This document shows, piece by piece, positions 42,701-54,700 of a stretch of DNA of 64,000 nucleotides. The translations under genes were made by a program, and so were the position numbers. The notes beneath the pieces are model-generated. The model was not told the origin of the DNA. It was given only the letters and a program-made list of their open reading frames with translations, and searched no databases. Positions within the stretch are counted from its first letter, which is position 1. The number at the start of each line of letters is the position of its first letter. The stretch is from Oxyruncus cristatus (lineage: Eukaryota; Chordata; Aves; Passeriformes; Cotingidae): positions 124,001-188,000 of the forward strand of contig VXAY01006831.1 in assembly GCA_013399855.1 (NCBI GenBank), in the 5' to 3' direction.

Positions 42701-45700
42701 ATTATTTAACTAGTTAATCTATAATAATCTGTAACAGTCAATTTACAATTCATCAGACCATGTACTAATAATTTACTAATCCGTGATAATCTGTGTGATA
42801 AGTATGTCCTTGATATGAATTTTGACTTGGCATCTTTAGGGACAGGTACAATTTCAGAAGAATTTGTAACTGAAAGTTAGGAATTCAGTTTTCACTAGGA
42901 AGGCTTTCTGCCTTCCTAGAGTGGTAACTCTTTCTCAAAGGCAGTTTCAGTGCTTCCTCCCCTCACATAGCAAGAGCAGTTGTCAGTTTCTCTCCCAGAT
43001 ATGTGAGAGGAGACACATAGCCCTAGCAGACATGCACAGAGGTCTTGGGAAGGGAGGGAAGAAAGAGGGAGGATAAAAGAGGCCCTGAGGAGGCAGGAAC
43101 TCACCTTTTGCCCCCTAAGGCCCAATGCTCCGCATCATAAAAAAGTGGTCCTTCCATCTGAAATAAACCTTTTTTCCAATCCTTCCAGTGCCTTGGCATT
43201 CTTGGGAAGAATACCTGCATATGTTTACCTTACAGCATCAACTGGACAAATAACAAAATTAACGTCTGGACTGGTTCTATGCTCCTTAAAAGATCCTATT
43301 CCATATGTATTTCTTTCTGGATAAGGAAAGTGCATCTAAACATCTGATCATTTAATTTATTCATTTAACACCATTTAAAACGCAATCCTTGTATTGCCTC
43401 AGAGGTTCTTTGGTTTGAGAGTTTAGTGCATAAGCAAAGCAACTCAAAAATACTTGGTCCATTGTGTATGTCCAATGTGCACATACAGACAGCCTCAGAG
43501 TTTGGTTTTATTCTTTACTGTAACATACATAGTATATTTCTACTTTGTTTTTGATTGTTCTTTTGATCTGTCTGTAGCTTTTTGACTCATTTGCAGAGAC
43601 AGAGTTCATATATTCAAAGATTCAAATTTAGACTTTACCTTATAAAATTCAAATCTTTCCCAAAGCAGTATTCTTTTAAAAAGCTAGTCAGTTTTCTCTG
43701 AAATAATATTACCAGATTGTCACCATTTCCATGGATGGAAGCTTACAGTCCCAGACATAGCATATTTTATGTAAAGACGGTTTTATAAACACAAGATACT
43801 GGATTTTTGTCTCTTCCTCCCAAAATTGCTTAAAATAATAATGCATTATTAAGATATAAATCTGACAAGAATTTAAAATTATAAAACAAGACAAACATAC
43901 TCCAACAAAAACTATTATGCAAGATATTAGGCTAATTAGAGTAAAAATAAACAGCAACTTGCATTTTGATGTATGTAAATAGAAGCCCAGAGGATACAAA
44001 ATTTACAGTGTAATTGCACAGTAATTGTATAATACTATATAATTTACAGAACCACAGAATCACAGAATATGCTGAGTTGGAAAGGACCCACAAGGATCAT
44101 CGGGTCCAACTCCTGTCTCTGCACAGGACCATCCCCAAGAGACACACCATGTGCCTGAGAGTATCAGTGTGCTGTCACAGTGGTGCTGTGACCACTTCCC
44201 TGGGGAGCCTGTTCAGTGCCCAACCACCCTCTGGATGAAAAACCTTTTTCTAATATCCAATCTAAATCTCCCCTGACTCAATTTCAGGCCATTGCCTTGG
44301 GTCCTGTCACTGGTCACCAGAGAGCAGAGACCAGTTCCTTCCCCTCCTCTTCCCGTCATGAGGAAGTTGTAGACTGCAATGAGGTCTCCCTTCAGTCTCC
44401 TCTTCTCCAGGCTGAACACACCAAGTGACCTCAGCCACCCCTCATATGGCTTCCCCTCAAGGCACTTCAACATCTTTATTGCCGTCCTTTGGACACTCTC
44501 TAATGGCTTCGTATCTTTTTTATATTGTGATGCCAAAAACTGCCACAATATTCAAGGTGAGGCCTCACTAGTGCAGGATAGAGCATCACCAGCCCTTGAC
44601 TAGCTGGTGATCTCATTCCCCAGTCTGTATGTACATCTGGAGCTGTCCCATCCCAGATGCAGAATCTGCCATTTCCGCATGTTGAACTTCATACAGTTGG
44701 TGATTGCCCAGTCCTTTACTTTGTTGAGGTCTCTCTGCAGGGCCTCCCTACCTTAAAGGGCGTCAAAAGCTCGTCCAAGTTTTGTATCATCTGCAAACTT
44801 GCTTAGTATCCCTTCCAGCCCTGTGTCCAAGTCATTTATTAAGGTGTTGAAGAGCACAGGGCCTGAGATGGAGCCACTAGTGACAGGTCACCAGTCTGAT
44901 GTTACCTCAGTCACTGTTACCCTCTGTACTTGACCCGTGAGCCAAGGGGGAATAGTGAATTGGGTAATCTAGTTGCCTCAATGGCAAAGAGAAATATTTC
45001 AACAACATTGCCTTGTTGCACTGATAGTGTGTTTAAAAAGTAATACATTAGTTATCACACAACTTGACAATATGATACCAGTATGACAATTTGCCTTACA
45101 GTTGGAAATAATCTCTATAATAACGTAAAATGAACATACTTGCATGCAAATTCTGGTATTAACTGTGTAATAATTTCTACCTTTTCAGTAAACAATAAGT
45201 GCCATGTGTTTGTGAGATTTTGCTGTATTTGTAGAACTGATTTAACAGTGATATGAAACAGACCCATTCTGCTGCCAGAATATATCTACATATACACATT
45301 AGGCACACATACAGAGGCACAGAACTGTATCAGAAGAAATTCTCACACAATTATCAGTGCAAATTAAGCCTAATTCTAAATATATATTTTAATTTAGTTT
45401 TATAAGCTCTAATAGATTAGACTACTATTATAGGCATTCATTTAAAATGGAAAAAGCACAAATGGTGAGTTGAATATGGCCAACCATATCCTGGGGTGCA
45501 TCAGGTCAGTCAAGGGAGGTGATTGCCCCACTTGACACTGCACTGGTATATTCCCACCTCAGGTACTGTGTGCAGTTTTGAGTACCACAATATAAGAAAG
45601 ATACAAAGCTATAGGAGAGTGTCCAAGGAAGGGCTACAAAAATGATCAAGAGTCTAGAGGGAAGGCCACATGAGGAGCAGCTGGGATCAGTTGGCTTTTT

Positions 45701-48700
45701 CAGTCTGGAGAGGAGAATGAAGGGAGACCCATAGCAGCCTACATCTTCCTTACACGGAGAAGTGAAGAGGCAGGCATCTCTCTCTCTGGTGACCAGTGAC
45801 AGGACCTAAGGGAATAGCATGAAGCTGTGTCTGGGGAGTTAGGTTACATCTTAGGAAAAGTTTCTTCATCCAGGGAGTGATTTGGCTCTGGAACAGGCTG
45901 CCCAGGGAAGTGGTCATGGCACTAAGCCTTCCAGAGTTCAAGAATTTTTGGACAATCGCACACGGTGTGATTTTTGCAGCTGTCCTGTGTAGGGCCAGGA
46001 GTTGAACTCTGATGATCCTTATAGATCTCTTCCAACTCTTTGATGCTATGTTTCTGTGTTTGAAATGAGAGCATGAAAATCAGCTTTTGACAGAGCCCTT
46101 TAAAGTGCGTCAAGCATGCAGGTCCATACAGTTTTGAGGGGAGTAAGTGTGGACATACCGTACCTGACCCGTGCCTCTGACTGACCAAAGCTCCCAGCAA
46201 CAACTGTGGTGTTTTATTCATGTTCTGTGTGGTGGTTTTCACCAGAAGTGTTCCTACAAAAGTATCCTGTTTTCCCAAAGCATGCTGAGCTTCACTACCT
46301 TTTGAGAATAAAGCTTGAAGAGATTAGCTCAGAAAATAACAGTAAAGAATCACAGGAGTGTAAATGTCATAATGTTAATCTAGTCTAATGAGAGATTTTT
46401 CTCTATTTTATGGAAAAACATTATAAATCAATTGGATTTTCTACTGTAGCCATCTTGGTGATTGCCCAGTCCTCTAATAAAGGGACAAATTTTCACACAG
46501 AAAGACCAAATTAAAATAGTGATAAATATAATACATATGTATGTATATACATGCATGTATAAATAGATATACATACGTATCTGTGTGTATATATATACAC
46601 ACACAAATACATAGAAATACATATATGTGAATGTATAGATATATGTGTATTTTTAAACCTGAGCCATGCGATTTTATTGGAGGCAACAGTCTTGATTAGA
46701 CTGCACTTCTCCAATAGTTTTGGGGTACCAAGTGGTGTCTGTGAACACTGAATAGAAGTGCAAATTCTCTTGTGTCTAATCTCTGGCCAGGAAGGATCCT
46801 CCTTCCCCTTCTCACATGGGATCAGCATCTCATTGCAGTGTCTGAAATAGAACTGAGGCCTGGATTATGGTATTTCTAGTATGGGGGTTCCAACCTCTTC
46901 ACCCATGATCTAGGTAATTAAATTATGGTATTGGGGTTTGTTAAATGAAAACATCAGATGCCATTAGTCTCTCAGTTTTATTGACAAACTCAGTTGCGTC
47001 AAGTGTTTGAAGAGGGTGATACTTTGGTCATTTGAGGATTGAGGCCAGTATCTCAGTTACGTTTCACTTCCTCACAAGAAGTGGCATGTGTTGAATCGCT
47101 GTTGTCTCAGTCACTTAATAGTTTTTATTGGTTTTAAACCCCTTTTAAGTATTCCGATCCAAAGGCAAAAACAAATGTTGCTGAAATTTTCCAACTTCCA
47201 AGTTATTTGTATTTACAGTATGTTGTTAATACAGTGGAATTCTGTATTATATGCAGTTTTCTCAAGACTCATGAATCCTATTAAGTAGTATTAGCAATTA
47301 TGATTTTTTGCAATGAATTCTCTTTTACATTACAAAAAACAATGGCATGTAAAGATTCTCTTCCACTGTTTCTACATTATACTCTTGAATTACTTGCAAT
47401 ATATGTGAGAAAACCATCATGAATAATGTAAAGGCACAGATGAATGAACTGGCTGATTAGGATATTATTCGAGTGAATGCATCCTTGGAAGCATAGCTCC
47501 CCAGAAAAGAAGTTTCCCTTGAAATAATGTCCTGATTTGTTTTAGGCTATTTGATCATTCCATGGAAGGATTCAAAAACTGGGAGTTTATGACTACTCAC
47601 TGCTGGAGTGAAAAAGCAGCAGGTGACTGGATCTTGGAAATCTGTGATACTCCATCTCAACTGAGAAATTTCAAGACTCCAGGTATGACATAACCTTTAT
47701 TTGGGCTCTGTGAATTCTGAAGAATGCTTGCTGTTTTCCACCTTTTATTTACAGCTGAAACATCTCATCTGCTTTAGTGTGAAGGCAGAGTTGATAAGAG
47801 CATTATTCTTAATTTCAGTTATCAGTGCAGTCTTCATTTTTATGTCACTGTTATTTGCCACTTAAGACACATGGTTCACTTTTATTCTGAACTTATTCCT
47901 GGTTTCTAGGAAAATTTCATGAAGATAGAGGGTAAAATGCCCTCTTTCTTGCAGTTGCATGTGTTACCTCAAAGAATAGAAAGAGATGTTGGCCGTTTAG
48001 AGCTACATCATACTAGACAGATCCCTGTGCCATCTGACAGGTTACCAAGTCAGTGCTTTAAAGAAAGCTAAATCTTTACTAATCACAGTTTTGAAGGAAA
48101 AAGATACAAAACTGCACAAAACCTCATGTGCCACATTTGAAAGAAATTATGGTATCTCCATCTGCGTTCCTGTGTGTTGAACATAGATTTAGCAGACAGA
48201 TCTTCAACATAAGTAAGAGCAGCCCAGAGTTACTGTGCTGTAAGAGTTTTGCCTGTGACTTTCATGACTGATACAGTCATGTATCTTACAAGAGAAAGAA
48301 ATTCACAGCTCCTTACCACTGGTAGGTTGCATGGTGCTCCTGTGTGTATGGGCAGAGTGCTCAGACCTGGCATTTATCCATTCATGAACCGTGCTCTTAG
48401 AAGAATTTTTTGGCATTTTTTTTTTTCTTAATTCCCACTGCACAGTTCAGTTTCATTCACGTATTTCAGTATGAGCTCTTTGAAAGAAATGGAGGCTGAG
48501 AGCAGTCCTTTAAAAGAGGCTCAGGGGAGTACATGCTTACTTAGGTTTGCTATATGAGAGATTATGAGAGATAAGGTTATGAGAGATAAGCATATACTTG
48601 CTTTTGGATTTACTGAAAATTCAAACTTTAAAAACTATTTTGAAATAGGTGTATTATACACGGACAAAAATGCCACAGTTTATGTATGAATAGTGAATAT

Positions 48701-51700
48701 AGTCTCTCCTTTGGAATCCCACATGAAAGTAGGTGGAAACACTTTAATAAAAATATTCAAAGGTGAAATGTCATTTAAGCAAATAATCTAGATTAAAACA
48801 GTTTAGATGAATACTACTGATTTATTGGAAATCATTTATCACTAAATCTAAGTTAACACTCTGAGTGGCTGGCATATCAGAATGTCATAACGTTCATAGT
48901 GGCAAATCTAGTTGATTACTACTTCCTGATAAATAAAAGCTAATTATAAGAATTGTGCTATGAGATATATTTAGGATTACAATGACATTACCAATAAACT
49001 TAGTTTATAATAGTTGTAGTCTAACCCCAGCTGACAAGTAAGTACCAGGCAGCTGCTCGCTTACCACCCCCCATCCAGTGAGATGGGGAGGAGAATCAGA
49101 AAAAGGTAAAACCTGTGGATTGAAATAAGAACCGTTTAATAATGGAAATAAAGTAAAATACAATCATAGTGATAATAATAATAATAGTAATGAAAATGGA
49201 GATAAAAGAGAGAGAGGGGAATAAAACACAAGAAAAACATGTGATGCATAATACAGTTGTTTGCCTGCTGACAGATGCTAGATCCTGACTCCCATCATCA
49301 GCTCCCAGCTATCTACCCCAGTTAACACACTAGACATGACATTCTATGTTATGGAATATCCCTTCACTAGTTTATTTTATCTGTTGAGACCATGTTTCCT
49401 CCCAGCTTCTTGTGCACCTGCTTGCTGGCAGATCATGGGAAACAGTAAAGTCCTTGACTTAAAGTAAGCACTAGTTAGCAGCAACTAAAACATCAGTGCG
49501 TTATCAGTGCTATTCTCATTCTAAATCCAGTACACAGCACTGTACCAGCTTCTATCCCAGCTGAAACCAGGACAATAATTCAGTGAAATAAAGGAGACAT
49601 TCCATCTCAGACAGCTAAATAAACTCACAAAGCAGTAAGTTTTCCGATTTCCTAAAAATGGATTCCAAATTCTAAGACATAGATGTTAACTTGAAGTATT
49701 TGAAGCTATAAAAATCTTCTCTGTGAACTCATTAATAGAGGATGTTAAAGTATGTTTGTTCTTAAGTTGGTAGGTTATTGGAAGTCATTGAAATTATTCA
49801 AAAGAGCCTTGGTAAGTGTAAGTACTTCTGTTGTTTATACTACATGAAAAAGCATACATGAAGAAATATTGACTAAAATGTGAACTGAAGTGCTTAAAGG
49901 CTTTGAGTGTAAAATCAGGAAGTCTAACATGATAGGCCATGTACATGTAGTTGACTATTCTAGAAGAATATTGTTTCAATTCTACTTTGGCTGAGAAAGG
50001 CCCATTAATGTTTCTGTCACCAGGTATAGGATGAAGTACTTTGTCTTCCTCTTGATTGAAATTTGGCTTGTTAAACTGATCAGATTGGAAAGAAGTCTTT
50101 GTGTAGTTCACCTGTTCAAAGTAAATGTGCCTTTCTGGGAGGTCAGGGTGTCTAGTCACTCCTGCAGCTTACAGACTCAGTGGGACTATTTCCATCATGA
50201 CTTAGAGCAAACCAGGGCACAAGAGGAATTCTAATGCGTGATCACAGAGTTGTCGAGTCTCCTTCCAATTCCAGTTAGTGCATAGGCCAAACTATATTGG
50301 CTTTATACGTTTTACTTTGGACAAAAATGAACCTACTCATTTCAAAATTATGACAAAATGGAAGTGCAGATTTTATGCTGCTTAGTTGATTTGTTATCTA
50401 AAAAATCTTAGCACACAGATCAGTCTCACTCAACTGCTGTTAAAATTGAATGAGAATTTTAGTTCTTTATTTCTACTCTACTTTAGCCCTGTCATGTTCT
50501 GATAGCCAATCTGAACTTTTTAGGAAGTTTTTCTGTCTGGCCATTAAATCGTCTTCTCTTATTACCTGACTCAGTTGTCTGCATAACCTGATTTTAGTTT
50601 TTTTAGGATAATAAACCAGCAGTCATAAGCCAGAAATTTTGAAAAGCTTTTACATGGTATGAGGCTAGTAAGTCCCTAATGAAGACCAAGGTAATGTATG
50701 ATTTTCAAAATTGCTGAGCAATGAACAACTTTTGGTCCGGGCTACCTATGGCCAATGTTATTTAAAAGTTATCTGTATAGTCATGTGGTTAACTTTAGGC
50801 ACAGCCTTTTGAAAATCTTGATTAGCATCCCCTAGAGCTCTGGAAGGAAACACCAGCATTATCAGTATTTGAATTTCACTTTATTGCCACTGATCACTTC
50901 TCACAATAGCTTTACAATGGTGAAAGGTTCTTAGCCAAGTGATGTTAATTGCACCACTAAAGAAGGAGCAAAGTTTCCAGTACACTGAAAAGGAGTACTC
51001 ATTAAATGTATTTGGAAAAGCAGCCATAGACTCTAAGCAGAACTGCTCGAGGAGGTGCTGTGTTTGGGGTTTTTTTAAATTTTTAGTGCTTCAGAATTTG
51101 ATAGAGGGGAGCCATTAAGCAACAACTAAGTAGTTTAATTTCAATCAGATTACTAAAAAGAGACAAAAAACAATGTTTTTCAACTCCATCTTGTGCTTTT
51201 TATTCCTGACGCATCCTTGAACATCTCTGGTGTGAAGGACAAGTGAGGGTAGCTCTTCACCTTTATGTGTACCAGAAACCAGTGGTTCATCCAAAGGCAT
51301 GAAGAAAAACCACAGAGCAATACATTTCAGCTCTTCCCTTGTTTTCCCTTTCCTGACACACACCCGCTTCACTAAAAAAGAGGTAGCATGGAGCCAGTTT
51401 GCAAATTTTTAATCTGGACTATTCTCCAGACCTATTTTGCAGCCTTTTTGCATCATCAGGACAGTGTCAAAGTGGCCAGCTACATTTCCAGCTTTACACT
51501 TTAAAGCCTGTTCCCTCACACTCCAGGTTTACATATGTAGTTGTATAGGTCTTACCAACGTATTGGTTTCAACACTTTACATATATTCTTCTCAGTGCTG
51601 CAGTGGCTAATCTCATGGAACCGATTCTTTTGCTCTGGAAGAACTAAAGCCTAAACATGCAACCCTTGAAGAAAAGGCACAATAACGCCAGGGGATTTGG

Positions 51701-54700
51701 AGAAAGTAGACCTGCCCAAGTAGGGTGTGTGGAGGAAGCCAATCTAAAGGAATCCTGCTGGACAGCTTACTCTCTACTTTCTTTTAACCACAATGTGAAG
51801 TGCTGCTTGTGAGACTGTTTAGGTTTTTACTTGCATTTGGATTTCACAAGGTACAATGAGGTTGTGACTTTCCATCCTGGTTCATTATATATTGTCTAGT
51901 AATACATCCCCATCTTTCTAGAGTAGTGTTGCCTTCTGATGGAAGCTGTCTAGTAACTCTTCTGTTCAAAAAGGTTTGGAAGTGCCTGTCATATATTAGT
52001 GGTGGATAAACTCAGCTGTTTGGGCATTTCGGGATTAGTCTCCACACTGAACAGAACACGAAGTAAACAAAAGGTGCTTAAACACAATTTATGATGACTC
52101 TCCAGTTTATCACACTTGATATCTCCATCATACTTCTTTCTTGTTTGTGTTCTGTGGATGTGTTTGTTTAGCTATTGAAAGGTCTTATAATTAAGAGTTG
52201 TCATTTTCATGTAATCAAACTGAGAACAAACAGTCAATGTGTCATCATATCCGTGCACTGGCAAAGTAATGCCATATCTGTTACCTGTAAAGAAATGCAG
52301 AGTGCAGTTCATAAAAGTAGTGCATGTGATTTCTGCATTTAATTCTGTAGAGTTTATGGAGGTGGATGCGTGTTTATTGTGACACATTGTGATATCCCCT
52401 TTCTCCTCTACATACAATATGGGATCTCTGTTACACATATTAAATACAAGCAGGGTAAAGGATTATTCTAGCCAAACTAAATTATGGAATCGGCCAAAAA
52501 TGGGGGAAAAAAGATTTTGGTCTAAATGTGCGTACTTCATTTATTCATTATAAAATTGTGCATGTCTGTAGATGTACTTAGTTACTGAAATCATTTCATT
52601 GTGCAAATTAAACCAACTTTGAGACAGATTCATTTCTTTACTGGCAAGTCACATGAATTTTCCCCCTCTTTATTTACTGAACAAAGGCAGCTAATCTCCT
52701 GAGAGACCCTGCATTATTCCCCTTACTGCCTTTTTGCAGTACATATACATTCAGAGCAACAATCCTTCCTGCAGTAATATTAGTGCAAGACCTTCCATAT
52801 GTGTGAAGTCCAGACACAATACACTTAGGAGCATCTGTGGTTATTTTTAGTGGGTTCTTGCTAGTATTTTGACCAGTGTTCTGGAAGTAGTATAAAATCA
52901 ACCCTTGGGAAGTTAGGTGAGCTTTGGCTCATAATCAAGACAAGGATGAAAAGATCTGAATAACGTAGCAAAAGACATTTTTTGATTGCACCCGATATGT
53001 TGTGGATTATGTGTTGTAGATGTGGGTTAAAAGACAAAAAGGACAGAGACTGGACATGAAGAAGATCACGAATAACTGAATATACAGCAGAGAAGATTTT
53101 GTATGACCTTTAGAAATTTCTGTCCCAGAAAGATAAAACTGAGTTGGCAAAAGACATGGAGATAACAGAGATTCCCCTCTCTAGCCCTTGTATAAACTAT
53201 TTAAAGCAATTGGTCTATGATCTGTCAGGTAGTGGACTTACTTATTGTTGCTTACTGCTTGAAAGATGCGTGTAAAATCAGAGATACATGTTGTCTTTGT
53301 CATGCCAATGGAGATTACCAGACAACATTGGGAAAAATAGAGAAAATCACTTGTAAAATTATTCAGATTAATTTGGTTGCACAAATTGAAAAAGTCCAAG
53401 TGAACAATATTTCAAATTATTATCATTAAAATAAAACAGAAAGATTACTTGAATTTAATTTTACATGAAGTATACTAAATTATTTTTTTAGAGGAGTGAT
53501 ATCTAGATTACATTTCTTATTAAATGATAGTTCTGAGGGAAGAGCATTTTAACCACAGAACAGCCTCCAAAACAGGATCTTTCAAATTCAGAAAATAAAT
53601 ACTCCCTGCTTGTCTGATCTCTCTCTGTTCTGATGAGAATTTGACATTCACAACTAGCTATTTCAACACAGATAAATACAAACAAGAGAACAGAATTATA
53701 CCAAACTTATGTTCCACTTTTCAAGCCGGAATGTGGTGGTTTTGCATCATTACTTTAGGCATTATTTTAGGCCTGAGTCTTTCTGCTCTTTCTCCAAATT
53801 AATTCAATTAATATAGATAGAAAGGTGGGGACAGGAAGTCTGCATTTTGTGTTCTGACTGCCTGAATTAATGACTTGATACACCTTTATCTTTTTATTCT
53901 TCCCCCCCCNNNNNNNNNNNNNCCCCCAAAAAAAACCTTATCAAAAAGCCAGATAATGCTTTGGGCAACCAAACAATTTATTTTTTTCTTCACTCATGTA
54001 TTAAGAGGATAAAATGTTAGTGAAGATCACAGACAATATGGTGATATATCTGCCAAGTAACTGGGGCAAATAAATAAGAAATTATGCTGGTTTGAGGGGA
54101 CACTGATGTTCTTCCCTGGAGATTTTAAAAAAAGCTATTTCCTATTCATGAAGTTGTGTCCTGTAAGTCAGTTAAAAGTACTCCTATGTAATCCCTTTCT
54201 TAAGTCACAATTCTGAATACAGCTACTTAGCTAAAAGATCTCAAATAATAAATAATTACTGCACAAATAATAATGCTCTGAGGGGAAAGTGAAATCCAGA
54301 GCAAAACCACCTTGTTGAGTATAATATACATATTCCAAATAACTGTATGCCCAAAGGTTTTGTTGTTTATTGTTTATGTTGAGTTCATCCCATGGTGCAG
54401 ACCTACAAGACATTGGCATAGAATGAAAATATAGTGTAAAGATCTGATTGATATGCTTTCTCAATTTATAGTGAAACAAGTATTGCACTGAAGACACTTA
54501 TTTGAAAAGCAATGTCATCTGTACCTACTCACAACATCATGCTTGAAAGTGGTATATTTTTGTAAGACACAGTTCTGAAACTAGTTTTTAAAATACTTAA
54601 CTTCCAGGCAAATTGAAAGAGTGGTCCTTAGTACTGTATGGAACATCCATCCAGCCTTACTCACCAAGAAATGATTTTCCAAAAGTGGAAAGGGTGCGCT

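Larger units (their letters stand above)
37331..47545 (+). other. PCSK5: PCSK5 intron E-F (10.2 kb)
   Basis: The intron is mostly unique AT-rich sequence. A minus-strand CR1 (about 44046-44955) and a plus-strand CR1 of the same type (about 45475-46055) face each other, followed by a TA/TG-rich tract (about 46528-46650). No recognised repeat or second gene lies between 37.3 and 44.0 kb. Confidence 0.85.
47683..54607 (+). other. PCSK5: PCSK5 intron F-G (6.9 kb)
   Basis: The intron contains a small 15-bp direct duplication (48562-48590), an LTR-like element (49015-49574) and a poly-C assembly gap (53910-53922). The remainder is AT-rich unique sequence without a recognised gene. Confidence 0.85.

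Noticed and set aside
46428..46828. Tyr/Ile/His-rich minus-strand frames of 64-105 residues
   Set aside because: They are translations of a TA/CA-rich low-complexity tract, not proteins.
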